Below are positions 17,055 through 25,115 of a stretch of 64,000 bases of DNA, piece after piece. The stretch is taken from positions 1 through 64,000 of the forward strand of contig JBCBRY010000015.1 of the NCBI GenBank assembly GCA_039819485.1. The letters run 5' to 3'. The notes below the pieces were generated by a model, which saw only the letters and a program-made list of their open reading frames with translations, had not been told where the DNA came from and made no database searches. This DNA comes from UBA6168 sp039819485 (lineage in GTDB: Bacteria > Bacteroidota > Bacteroidia > Chitinophagales > Saprospiraceae). Each line of letters opens with the position of its first letter. Within the stretch, counting starts at the first letter, position 1. The translations under genes and the position numbers were made by a program.

Positions 17055-19955
17055 CTACTTCGCATTTTCCATACCTTTCAATTCCGCCAATTCCCCATCC
17101 CGCCGGTGATACCCACACTCCTTGATCAACCGCTCCGCCTCTGCCAAAAAGGTGTTGAATTTTTCCTGCATCTCTTCCTTTGTCAAAACAAATGTCTCCC
17201 CTTGCTCCAATATCTCAAACCGCTCCCCTCCCTGCCCCCTGACACCTGACACCTGACTCCTGCCCCCTGACACCTGACTCCTCTCTCCTGACACCTGATC
17301 CCTAATCACCCGACATGCCTCCAGGTAATAATCCGTCAGGTGCAGGCGCATGCCTCCGTACTCGGCAATTTCCAGGGTTTCATCGAGGTCGACCCAGGCG
17401 GCGGGAAAGTTTTCTTGGTGGCGGCGGAGCGTAGCGCGGGTGAGGAGGCCGTGGGGCAATGCATCTTGCTCTCCAGCTTTCCGCAGACCATCTACTGCCT
17501 GTACCAGAAAGTCTTCGGCCTTAGAGAAATCCATGGATCCGTTTTGCACGGACAGGAGCATCAATACTTTGCCATACGAAAGGTCTTCAAGCGAAGTGGC
17601 TATAATATAAGTAGGCAACCGCCAATCTAAGATTTTTTGGGACCTCTCGAGTACCTCATCAAACCTCCCCAGATCAATCAACATCTCATGGTAAAAAAAG
17701 CCCCACAAAGAATTAAGGCAAGGGTATCCGGGCCTACTTTTCTTCCACTTTTTCTCTGATTCCACAAAGAAAGACTCTGCTTCTTTGAATCTGCCTTCCT
17801 GAAACAGCACATCTGCCAGGTAGGCTCTTTTGCTTGCTATTTGAAATTCCACCCCGCTACGATCTGCAAAATCTACACTCTTCCTTGTATATTCCTGAGC
17901 GGCTCTCACTTCTCCTCTTCTGAGCAAAAGCCGGCCAAGGTTGTTCGATGCAATAGCTGAAAACTCCCATTGATCAATTTTTATATACCTAACCAATCCT
18001 GTCTCGGATGGCTGAACCGCTTCCAGCAATCTTCCAACTGCCCGCAATGCAACACCTACCTGACTTAGAATCACCGCCTTTGACCCTTCATTTATTTCGG
18101 GACTGATTTGCTGCCAAGGTATTTTAAAAAAATTAGATAATGATGACAAAAAGGATCCGTATGCACCAAGTTTATACAAAATATAATATTCGTTTTTCCT
18201 CTTGATTCTTTTATAAAAAACGTTGTTGTACGCTGCCTGGCTTTCTCCTGCTAAACACCCGTGCCTTATTGCCACAAAAAGCGGTTCCATCTCTTCCAAT
18301 GTATCGGGCAGCTCCTTCTCTGGCAAGTTTTTATAATATTCATACAAACGGGAATGGGCTTTTTTCCAGGCACCTGAGTTTTCTCTTTGTAATTTTTCTC
18401 CAAAATGTTCCCGTATCAACGGATGGCAGTCAAGAGAGCCATCACCGTAGTTTTCCTTTTTAGCAATGAGGCTCAAGTCACGCAGGTGCTGCATACTGAT
18501 TTTCCATTTTGCAAAAGATAAACCAGCCAAACGGTCGGTCAACCCCGGAATAGCAGGCTCTGCTTTCAGTACATCAATGGCTTCTTTGGAAGCAGGCCGG
18601 TCAAACAAACCAAGCAGGTAAAGAATATCCAACTCCGGCTTATCATCTTTCAAAAACCACTGCTCATAAGACTCCATCACACGGCGGGCATGCCCTCCAT
18701 GCTTTTCATCCTCCGTGATTTTAGGAATCAAATCCCTTTTCCGAATATCCCCGTCATGCACCGTTTTCAAATAACTGCCAACTAAGTTGAGGGCGAGGGC
18801 ATGGCCTTTAAATTCTTGGGAAGTTTTTTCAAACTCTTCATCGGGCCCGTTCAGGTCATAGCTCTTTAAGACTTGCTTGCCCGCCTCATCGTTCAGGTTT
18901 TCCAATTCGTGGGTAAACGACATCCGCCCTTCCGTATTTTTTAGATTCTCAACGGGTGCCCTAGAAGTGACAATACACAGCCCATCCATTGTACGCGCCA
19001 GTTGCCTGAGCAGGGCCACCATCGCCTGGTCTTTCAGATTGCCGTACATCTCCCCCGGCGGATATTGCAGTGGTTCCAGTCCATCCAGCACCAGCAAAGT
19101 CCGTTTGCCGGCAATATGTGAAGCGAGCAGGCGGCCTTTTTCAAATTGCGATTTGGGCACATCACCTTCATGGCCAAACCATTTCAGCGCATCGTTCATA
19201 AAACCATCGGCGGAAGCCTGGGTATCTTCCCGGGTGCCCTGTGAGTAAAACGACCAGCCGTAGACCCGTTCGGCACCTTTGAAATTTTGCTCGTCCATAC
19301 GGTTGAGCCATGCGTTCACAAGGGCGCTTTTGCCGACGCCGCCCCAGGCAATGAAGCTGATGACTTTGGCGCGGGGGTTGTTCCAGGCATCATCGAGAAA
19401 CTGGAGTTCTTTTTCCCGCCCGAAAAGATCGTTGCCGGTGACCGGGAGCCTGGAGAGGTCTAATTTTTCGGGAGGGAAGTAGGACAGTGCATCTTCCTCT
19501 TTTGTATCAGGCACCGCCCTTAATGCTTTTAATATTTCCCTTGCAAAACCGACGAGTGCCAACTCTGCCTGGGCGTCATCCATGATAGAAAGCGGCACCC
19601 CGTCCGTGGGTCTGACCTGGTATTTACTGAGCCATTTTACCTCGTCCCAAAGACAAGGCTTGATGATCAATGGAAAGATTTTCAATTGGCCCTTTTCTTT
19701 CTTTTCCAAAAACCGGGGCACTTCTTCATCGAGAATAAAATCAGAAATCAAAGAATTGGCAGAAATAAGCAGCACCACCACATGCGCAGCTTCAATGGCA
19801 TTTTCAATGGCGGGAAACCATTCGGCCCCCGGCATGATGTCCCGGTCGTTCCAGGAGTCCAACAGGCCCTCCCGCTCCAACACCTGTAGGTGAGTGTCGA
19901 GCCGCTGTTTCCAGGTTTCATCCTTATGACTGTAATTGATAAATACTTTGGGCAT
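17055..19955 (-). CDS. TIR-STAND NTPase-TPR protein, probable immune or regulatory effector
   Basis: This 966-residue protein has three parts. Residues 1-140 form a TIR domain (VFINYSHKDETW, WNDRDIMPGAEW, VVLLISANSLIS, with acidic DEEVPRFLE at the site where TIR NADases carry the catalytic Glu). Residues about 170-480 form a STAND/NB-ARC-type NTPase with Walker A WGGVGKSALVNAWL, Walker B TLLVLDGLE and sensor VTSRAP. Residues about 560-930 are TPR-like helices. TIR-STAND proteins of this layout include known antiphage defence proteins that deplete NAD after ligand sensing by the C-terminal repeats. No other defence genes lie nearby, so the defence role is inference from family. Residues about 881-909 are a low-complexity SQVSG repeat encoded by an intergenic-type word array (see the repeat entry). 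Confidence 0.85.
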   Translation of the reverse strand: MPKVFINYSHKDETWKQRLDTHLQVLEREGLLDSWNDRDIMPGAEWFPAIENAIEAAHVVVLLISANSLISDFILDEEVPRFLEKKEKGQLKIFPLIIKPCLWDEVKWLSKYQVRPTDGVPLSIMDDAQAELALVGFAREILKALRAVPDTKEEDALSYFPPEKLDLSRLPVTGNDLFGREKELQFLDDAWNNPRAKVISFIAWGGVGKSALVNAWLNRMDEQNFKGAERVYGWSFYSQGTREDTQASADGFMNDALKWFGHEGDVPKSQFEKGRLLASHIAGKRTLLVLDGLEPLQYPPGEMYGNLKDQAMVALLRQLARTMDGLCIVTSRAPVENLKNTEGRMSFTHELENLNDEAGKQVLKSYDLNGPDEEFEKTSQEFKGHALALNLVGSYLKTVHDGDIRKRDLIPKITEDEKHGGHARRVMESYEQWFLKDDKPELDILYLLGLFDRPASKEAIDVLKAEPAIPGLTDRLAGLSFAKWKISMQHLRDLSLIAKKENYGDGSLDCHPLIREHFGEKLQRENSGAWKKAHSRLYEYYKNLPEKELPDTLEEMEPLFVAIRHGCLAGESQAAYNNVFYKRIKRKNEYYILYKLGAYGSFLSSLSNFFKIPWQQISPEINEGSKAVILSQVGVALRAVGRLLEAVQPSETGLVRYIKIDQWEFSAIASNNLGRLLLRRGEVRAAQEYTRKSVDFADRSGVEFQIASKRAYLADVLFQEGRFKEAESFFVESEKKWKKSRPGYPCLNSLWGFFYHEMLIDLGRFDEVLERSQKILDWRLPTYIIATSLEDLSYGKVLMLLSVQNGSMDFSKAEDFLVQAVDGLRKAGEQDALPHGLLTRATLRRHQENFPAAWVDLDETLEIAEYGGMRLHLTDYYLEACRVIRDQVSGERSQVSGGRSQVSGVRGQGGERFEILEQGETFVLTKEEMQEKFNTFLAEAERLIKECGYHRRDGELAELKGMENAK
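17221..17311. repeat. TGACACC/TGACTCC word array inside the TIR-STAND coding sequence
   Basis: The + strand reads degenerate copies of CCTGACACCTGACTCCTG. Translated on the minus strand it gives the repeated peptide SQVSG (QVSGERSQVSGGRSQVSG). The same words form the ccoG-ccoH intergenic inverted repeat at 26629-26692. The array keeps the frame open, so it extends the protein rather than breaking it. Confidence 0.75.
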
Positions 19956-20087
19956 GAACGGGGAGGTTTGTTTTTAATGGCGCAGCAAATTAAATGAAAA
20001 ATTGGCGGCCATCCTAACGCAAAAGATACTACCGGCGCAAAAGGAACGCAGCAAAAATATAATGCCCCGTTTGCGACTCCCGTGTCT

Positions 20088-20831
20088 TTATTTCACAATA
20101 ACCTTCTTCGTAACAAACTCACCTTCCTCGTTTTCTATTTTGACAAAAACAATGGTTCCGGTCGGCAGTGGTGCTGCATTTATTTGCATCCCATTTATTG
20201 GCTGATTTTTATAGGTTTTTTGAAAAAGCAATTTTCCGTCCACGCTGCAAGTGCTGACCGTTAAAAGGGGCCATACCGTTTCCGTGTCCACCAATATGTT
20301 GTTCCCGGAGGAAAACACACCTATATTTTTCAGCGCCGACTGTTCATTTATTCCGACCGGAAAAAGCTGGGCCAATTCATCCTCAAACAAAAACCCCTGC
20401 ATCCAGCCGGCCAATTCAAAAACGATGTCCTGCTGTTGGTTGGCCAGGTAGATGTACGGGATTTGGTTAACCCCTAATGCTATATACACATCCGCAGGAG
20501 AGGCGAATAACAAAGTGTATCCCCACCCTTCCTGATTTGCAAAATCAACCACATCAGGCTGGCTGACACCGGGGTCAATGTGGATGATCAAAAACTCGAT
20601 ATTAAAATCATTGGCCCAGTCACTATAATAATTATGGTAGTCTTTGAGTGCCTCCACACTGGGCACATCCTGGGCCGACCAAAAGATCAAGCCATAATTC
20701 CGGTCATCCTCCATGAGGTCTGGCAGGTTGAAAAAATCACCGTTGGCATCCTGCACCTGGAGGTCGGGGATTTGGCCGATGAGTGGAAAAGACAGTAATA
20801 AACAGAACAGATAATTGGACAGTTTTTTCAT
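20088..20831 (-). CDS. Secreted thioredoxin-fold protein with T9SS type-A C-terminal domain, lacking CxxC
   Basis: This 247-residue protein has a signal peptide (MKKLSNYLFCLLLSFPLIGQ), a TlpA/redoxin-like fold (about 22-165; IPDLQVQDANGDFFNLPDL, GLIFWSAQDVPSVEALKDY, LGVNQIPYIYLANQQ with the cis-Pro), and a C-terminal domain ending PLPTGTIVFVKIENEEGEFV...KKVIVK. That ending is the type-A T9SS sorting domain (Por_Secre_tail), so the product should reach the cell surface or medium. At the position of the WCxxC active site the protein reads WSAQDVPS, without cysteines, so it cannot be a thiol oxidoreductase. It is divergent from the cbb3 operon across a 323-nt gap. Function unknown. Confidence 0.8.
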   Translation of the reverse strand: MKKLSNYLFCLLLSFPLIGQIPDLQVQDANGDFFNLPDLMEDDRNYGLIFWSAQDVPSVEALKDYHNYYSDWANDFNIEFLIIHIDPGVSQPDVVDFANQEGWGYTLLFASPADVYIALGVNQIPYIYLANQQQDIVFELAGWMQGFLFEDELAQLFPVGINEQSALKNIGVFSSGNNILVDTETVWPLLTVSTCSVDGKLLFQKTYKNQPINGMQINAAPLPTGTIVFVKIENEEGEFVTKKVIVK

Positions 20832-21031
20832 GATAAAATATTTTTTTCCCTACTTCACTTATATAGTTTACAATTTAAAACATCCTGGTAACAATAGCTA
20901 CTAAATACTGTGAACCTGTGGGATTGCAGAATTTAATCAGGTTATTTTTTAAAAATACGACTTACCAATGGCCGCAGCCGTTTTCTCTTGTTTAACCCTT
21001 CTATTCCCACCCTTCAACAATCCACCAAAAA

Positions 21032-21066
21032 TGACAAAAGTCACCCCGATCCAGTGACACCTGTCA
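21032..21066. promoter_or_regulatory. Two candidate FNR-type boxes upstream of the cbb3 operon
   Basis: TGACAAAAGTCA (21032-21043) and TGACACCTGTCA (21055-21066) both fit TGAY-N4-RTCA; their centres are 23 bp apart. The first, followed by CCCC, nearly repeats the box upstream of the copper ATPase. They lie about 90-120 bp before the ccoS start, inside the 323-nt gap 20832-21154. I find no convincing -7/-33 pair in that gap. Confidence 0.5.
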
Positions 21067-21154
21067 CCTGCCAAAATAGCTCCCCATCCGACCTTGCAGC
21101 CGTATTCAAACATCAACAAACCCTAAGGTTTTCACCGACCCAATAACATTGAAG

Positions 21155-21409
21155 ATGAATATTATTTTTCTCCTAATCCTCGTCAGCCTGGTCATTGCGA
21201 TTGGTTTTTTGGCAGCCTTCATTTGGGCCGTCAAATCGGGCCAGTACGAGGATGACTACACTCCTTCCGTACGAATGCTTTTCGAAGACAAACCGGCTTC
21301 CAGTCTGAAGTACAGCGGAAAACCCGAATTGACTTCGGGGCCGTCAGTTAGCCCTTCGGAAACCCAACAATCTTCATCTCCAATCTCACTAAAAACTGGA
21401 AGCAAATGA
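21155..21409 (+). CDS. ccoS: CcoS, cbb3-type cytochrome oxidase assembly protein
   Basis: This 84-residue protein has one N-terminal membrane helix (MNIIFLLILVSLVIAIGFLA) directly followed by AFIWAVKSGQYEDDYTPS, the CcoS signature (W.vksGQyeD...P). The ATG at 21155 places the helix at the N-terminus; a TTG two codons upstream is possible. The polar tail is longer than usual and rich in serine and proline. CcoS is required for insertion of heme and copper into the cbb3 catalytic subunit. It leads the operon, which is unusual relative to proteobacteria, where it follows ccoI. Its stop overlaps the start of the next small reading frame. Confidence 0.92.
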   Translation: MNIIFLLILVSLVIAIGFLAAFIWAVKSGQYEDDYTPSVRMLFEDKPASSLKYSGKPELTSGPSVSPSETQQSSSPISLKTGSK

Positions 21410-21513
21410 TCATGCTAATTATTCAATCCATTTTCTATATGCTATTGGCCACACTGAGCATCATCATGTTCCGTCTGGCAATGAATGTAAAACAATCAGC
21501 AACCAACAACTAA
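21406..21513 (+). CDS. Small single-helix membrane peptide (35 aa) coupled to ccoS
   Basis: An ATG at 21406 overlaps the ccoS stop codon in an ATGA arrangement and opens a 35-codon frame ending at TAA 21511-21513, 12 bp before ccoNO. The peptide begins MIMLIIQSIFYMLLATL and has one strongly hydrophobic helix over residues 2-24, then a polar tail ending SATNN. Size, topology and position resemble the small accessory subunits of cbb3 oxidases such as the 36-residue CcoM of Pseudomonas stutzeri, though I cannot establish homology. The stop-start overlap and tight spacing argue that it is translated. A chance frame cannot be excluded. Confidence 0.6.
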   Translation: MIMLIIQSIFYMLLATLSIIMFRLAMNVKQSATNN

Positions 21514-21525
21514 CAATTTATCGAT

Positions 21526-23658
21526 ATGTCTAAGATCGAACAATTCAGTTACGACAACGCCATCGTCAAGAAATTTGTGATCGCCACCGTCATTTTTGGG
21601 GTGGTCGGTATGCTGGTCGGATTAATTGCAGCACTGCAGTTGATATGGCCCGCAGCGAACATGGGGATGGCCGAAACGACGTTTGGACGCATCCGTCCAC
21701 TACACACCAACGCAGCTATTTTCGCCTTCGTCGGAAATGGCATTTTTGCTGGGGTCTATTACTCGCTCCAGCGCCTATTAAAAACCCGGATGTACAGCAA
21801 TGCGCTGAGCAACATTCACTTCTGGGGCTGGCAAGCCATCATTGCCGCCGCGGCGATTACTTTGCCGCTGGGGATTACCAGCGCCAAGGAATACGCCGAA
21901 TTGGAATGGCCGATCGACATCGGCATCGCATTAGTGTGGGTCATCTTCGGTATCAACATGTTCGGTACCATCCTGAAAAGGAGAGAAAACCACCTGTATG
22001 TAGCCATTTGGTTTTACATCGCTACCTGGATCACAGTGACCGTGCTGCACATCGGCAACAACATTGAGCTGCCTGTCAACATGTGGAAAAGTTACGGCGT
22101 TTTCGCAGGGGTGCAGGATGCACTGGTACAGTGGTGGTACGGGCACAACGCAGTGGCGTTTTTCCTCACTACACCTTACCTCGGCCTGATGTACTATTTC
22201 ATTCCGAAAGCGGCCAACCGACCGGTTTATTCCTATAAACTGTCGATCATCCACTTCTGGGCCCTGATCTTCATTTACATCTGGGCAGGTCCTCACCACC
22301 TGCTGTATACTTCATTGCCTGACTGGGCGCAGTCGCTGGGAATGGTTTTCTCACTGATGCTGATTGCTCCGAGCTGGGGCGGGATGCTGAACGGTCTGCT
22401 GACCCTGAGGGGTGCCTGGGACCGGGTGCGGCGAGATCCCGTTTTGAAATTCATGGTCGTAGCGATAACTGCTTATGGTATGGCCACGCTGGAAGGCCCG
22501 ATGCTTTCCATCAAGAGCGTCAACGCCATCAGTCACTACACAGACTGGACGATCGGTCACGTACACATCGGTACCTTGGGCTGGAACGGCTTCCTCACCT
22601 TTGGTATGCTGTACTATCTCGTTCCTAAAATGTGGGACACCAAGCTCTACTCCACCAAATTGGCCAACGTCCACTTCTGGATCGGCACCTTGGGTATCCT
22701 CTTCTACGCCATCCCATTGTACTGGGCAGGCTGGACGCAGAGCTTGATGTGGAAAGAATTTTTACCAGAAGGTATCCTGAAATATGGAAACTTCCTCGAA
22801 ACCGTCACACAGATTCTTCCGATGTATGCCCTGCGTGCGTTGGGTGGCACCCTGTACCTCGGTTCTGTTTTCGTCATGATCTACAACTTGATAAAAACGG
22901 CCGGACAAGGAAACTTCATCGCCAATGAATCAGCAGAAGCTCCCGCACGGGTAGTGGCCGCCGCTCATAAAGGCGAGCACTGGCACCGCTGGATCGAGCG
23001 TCGCCCGGTACAGATGCTGGTTGCCTCACTCGTCCTCGTTTTGATCGGTGGCTTGGTAGAAATTGCACCAATGATGCTCATCGACGACAACGTGCCGAAA
23101 ATTGCTTCGGTCAAACCATATACGCCGCTCGAGCTGGAAGGACGTGACCTTTATATCAGAGAAGGTTGCCTTGGCTGCCACTCGCAGATGATCCGTCCGT
23201 TCCGTTCCGAAACCGAGCGCTACGGCGAATACTCTAAGTCCGGTGAGTTTATTTACGACCGCCCATTCCTCTGGGGAAGTAAACGGACCGGGCCAGACCT
23301 CCACCGCCTCGGCGGCAAGTACCCACACAGCTGGCACTACAATCACATGCTGGAACCCACGAGTACTTCACCCGGCTCCATCATGCCACCTTATCCCTGG
23401 TTGATCGAAGATGACCTGGACGTGAGCCAGACGGCAGCGAAAATCCGTACGCTGCAAAAACTCAATACGCCATATCCAGCCCGCTATGATGAAATAGCCG
23501 TGGAAGACCTACAAAAACAAGCCAAGCAAATTGCTGATAATTTGAGAAAAGAAGGCATTGAACAGGAGGGGCTTGAAAACAAAGAAATTATCGCCATCAT
23601 CGCTTACTTGCAGCGCTTGGGCACGGACATCAACCCGAAGCCACGGGCGGAGAATTAA
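21526..23658 (+). CDS. ccoNO: Fused CcoN-CcoO, cbb3-type cytochrome c oxidase subunits I and II
   Basis: This 710-residue fusion starts with a 12-helix catalytic subunit: NAAIFAFVGNGIFAGVYYSL, WWYGHNAVAFFLT (high-spin heme/CuB histidine region), WAGPHHLLYTSLPDW and DWTIGHVHIGTLGWNGFL. From about residue 505 it continues as CcoO: a membrane anchor, then GRDLYIREGCLGCHSQMIRP with the CxxCH heme c site (about residue 547), GPDLHRLGG and SIMPPYPWL with the methionine ligand region. The fusion of ccoN and ccoO is common in Bacteroidota. The enzyme is a high-affinity terminal oxidase of the inner membrane that reduces O2 to water and pumps protons under low oxygen. Confidence 0.96.
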   Translation: MSKIEQFSYDNAIVKKFVIATVIFGVVGMLVGLIAALQLIWPAANMGMAETTFGRIRPLHTNAAIFAFVGNGIFAGVYYSLQRLLKTRMYSNALSNIHFWGWQAIIAAAAITLPLGITSAKEYAELEWPIDIGIALVWVIFGINMFGTILKRRENHLYVAIWFYIATWITVTVLHIGNNIELPVNMWKSYGVFAGVQDALVQWWYGHNAVAFFLTTPYLGLMYYFIPKAANRPVYSYKLSIIHFWALIFIYIWAGPHHLLYTSLPDWAQSLGMVFSLMLIAPSWGGMLNGLLTLRGAWDRVRRDPVLKFMVVAITAYGMATLEGPMLSIKSVNAISHYTDWTIGHVHIGTLGWNGFLTFGMLYYLVPKMWDTKLYSTKLANVHFWIGTLGILFYAIPLYWAGWTQSLMWKEFLPEGILKYGNFLETVTQILPMYALRALGGTLYLGSVFVMIYNLIKTAGQGNFIANESAEAPARVVAAAHKGEHWHRWIERRPVQMLVASLVLVLIGGLVEIAPMMLIDDNVPKIASVKPYTPLELEGRDLYIREGCLGCHSQMIRPFRSETERYGEYSKSGEFIYDRPFLWGSKRTGPDLHRLGGKYPHSWHYNHMLEPTSTSPGSIMPPYPWLIEDDLDVSQTAAKIRTLQKLNTPYPARYDEIAVEDLQKQAKQIADNLRKEGIEQEGLENKEIIAIIAYLQRLGTDINPKPRAEN

Positions 23659-23660
23659 TA

Positions 23661-23722
23661 ACGGTCAATGGTTAATGGTGAATGGGCAATAATTCACCAT
23701 TAACCGTTCACCATTAACCATT
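23661..23722. repeat. AATGGTT-type heptamer inverted repeat, ccoNO-ccoQ junction
   Basis: Left arm 23661-23690 is made of GTCAATG/GTTAATG/GTGAATG words; right arm 23691-23722 is their complement (TTCACCATTAACC, CACCATTAACCATT). The right arm ends 6 nt before the ccoQ ATG at 23729, so a stem would reach the initiation region. Confidence 0.7.
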
Positions 23723-23728
23723 AAAAAA

Positions 23729-23905
23729 ATGTTTAAACATATTCTGGCCAACGCAGGGGACATTAATTGGATGGCCTTATTCGCACTGCTGACATTCTTC
23801 CTGCTGTTCGTAATCAGCGCCGTGACCATATTTTTTAAGAGCAAAGGTTTTATCGATAAAATGTCAAATATGCCTTTGGATGATTCTTTATCAAATGAAA
23901 AATGA
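23729..23905 (+). CDS. ccoQ: CcoQ-like small membrane subunit of cbb3 oxidase (58 aa)
   Basis: An ATG at 23729 opens a 58-residue frame ending at TGA 23903-23905. The sequence has a short amphipathic start (MFKHILANAGDINWMALFA), one membrane helix (LLTFFLLFVISAVTIFF) and a polar tail with KSKGFIDKMSNMPLDD. This matches the CcoQ/FixQ topology and its fixed place between the CcoNO and CcoP genes. CcoQ stabilises or regulates the complex. The last codons are taken from the AAAATGA word array that follows, so the C-terminus may vary between strains. Confidence 0.8.
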   Translation: MFKHILANAGDINWMALFALLTFFLLFVISAVTIFFKSKGFIDKMSNMPLDDSLSNEK

Positions 23906-23996
23906 AAAATGAAAAATGAAAAATGACAGCCAGGAAATTTTTCACTGATCATCAACCTTGAAATTCTTCACTCTTCATTTTTCATTCTTCATTATC
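23891..23996. repeat. AAAAATG/CATTTTT word inverted repeat, ccoQ-ccoP junction
   Basis: Left arm 23891-23922 is several copies of AAAAATG, overlapping the end of ccoQ. Right arm 23962-23996 reads CTTCACTCTTCATTTTTCATTC and similar complementary words. It ends about 8 nt before the ccoP ATG at 24005. Confidence 0.7.
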
Positions 23997-24004
23997 CAAG
24001 TGTC

Positions 24005-24952
24005 ATGAAAAACAATTTATTAAAATATTCACTGACGATATTATTGGTATCAATTGCCGTCATTGCATTTTCACAGGAAGCTGTGGAAGCAGTAACTCAA
24101 TCACCCAAAGCGACCGCTTTGACATGGGCATTGGAAAATATCGTTTTAATTATGGCGGCCGGCGTTATTGGTGCCGCTTTCCTGGCGCTGTTTTATTTAA
24201 ACAGCATGATTTTACAAACCCAAAAAATTCGCCTCTTGCAGGAGCACGGCGTGGAGGTTTTGGAAGAAGTAAAATTATTGGATGCAGAGCCGGCATGGAA
24301 AACTTTCCTAAAAAAGGCATGGAACCGGGCACCAATGGAAAAGGAACAGGATATCCTGATGAACCACGACTACGATGGCATTCAGGAGCTGGACAATGTG
24401 CTGCCACCCTGGTGGGTTGCCATGTTTTATGTCACCATTATTTTCGGTGTATTTTACCTGGGCTATTATCATTTTTCCAGCAGCGGCATGAGCTCCGCCG
24501 AGGAGTATGAATTTGCCATGAAAGAAGCCGACAAGGAAGTAAGGGCCTATCTCGCCAAGCTGGGTGACTCGGTGGATGAAACCAATGTGGAACTGTTGAC
24601 CGAAGCGGGCGAACTGGAAATTGGTAAAACTATTTTCATCGAAAAATGTGTAGCCTGCCACGGCATGAATGGAGAAGGCAATAGCATCGGGCCTAACCTG
24701 ACAGATCAATACTGGCTAAATGGGGGCGGCATCAAAAACGTATTTACGACCATCAAATACGGTGTGCCGGAAAAAGGCATGATCTCCTGGAAAGCACAGA
24801 TCCGTGCAGGTGACATGCAACGGATAGCCAGCTATATTTTATCACTACAGGGCACCAATCCACCAAATGCCAAAGACCCGCAGGGCGACCTGTGGGAAGC
24901 AGAAGAAAAAGCCAATGAGGAAGAAGGTGGTGACGAGCTGAGCATGAAGTAA
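24005..24952 (+). CDS. ccoP: CcoP, cytochrome c subunit III of cbb3 oxidase (monoheme form)
   Basis: This 315-residue protein begins with a signal-like helix (MKNNLLKYSLTILLVSIAVIA), a second helix near residue 45 (IVLIMAAGVIGAAFLALFYL) and the FixP-type region with NHDYDGIQELDNVLPPWWVAMFY, a conserved segment that packs on CcoN. A third helix follows, then one cytochrome c domain with CVACHGMNGEGNSIGPNL (about residue 215) and methionine ligand region GMISW. Proteobacterial CcoP has two hemes; only one CxxCH is present here. The acidic tail (EAEEKANEEEGGDELSMK) is unusual. It passes electrons from soluble cytochromes to CcoO/CcoN. Confidence 0.93.
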   Translation: MKNNLLKYSLTILLVSIAVIAFSQEAVEAVTQSPKATALTWALENIVLIMAAGVIGAAFLALFYLNSMILQTQKIRLLQEHGVEVLEEVKLLDAEPAWKTFLKKAWNRAPMEKEQDILMNHDYDGIQELDNVLPPWWVAMFYVTIIFGVFYLGYYHFSSSGMSSAEEYEFAMKEADKEVRAYLAKLGDSVDETNVELLTEAGELEIGKTIFIEKCVACHGMNGEGNSIGPNLTDQYWLNGGGIKNVFTTIKYGVPEKGMISWKAQIRAGDMQRIASYILSLQGTNPPNAKDPQGDLWEAEEKANEEEGGDELSMK

Positions 24953-24956
24953 AAAA

Positions 24957-25110
24957 GGTATTGAGATATTGGGGTATTGAGGTATTAAAAATTGGTTGTT
25001 TATGGGTGAATTGTCACTTAATAATTGTATAAAAAAAATCAATTTTGACGTACAGCTAAACCATTAATTGCAAATGCCCAAATACCCTGATATCTAAATT
25101 AATACCTAAT
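24957..25110. repeat. GGTATTG-type word inverted repeat, ccoP-ccoG junction
   Basis: Left arm 24957-24987 consists of GGTATTGA/GATATTGG/GGTATTGAGG words. Right arm 25075-25110 is complementary (CAAATACCCTGATATC, AATACCTAAT). It ends 5 nt before the ccoG ATG at 25116. About 85 nt of A/T-rich loop separates the arms. Confidence 0.65.
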
Positions 25111-25115
25111 ATAAA

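Noticed and set aside
17340..17630. Open frames on the plus strand opposite the TIR-STAND gene
   Set aside because: They are antisense shadows of a continuous, motif-rich minus-strand gene and show no family motif of their own.
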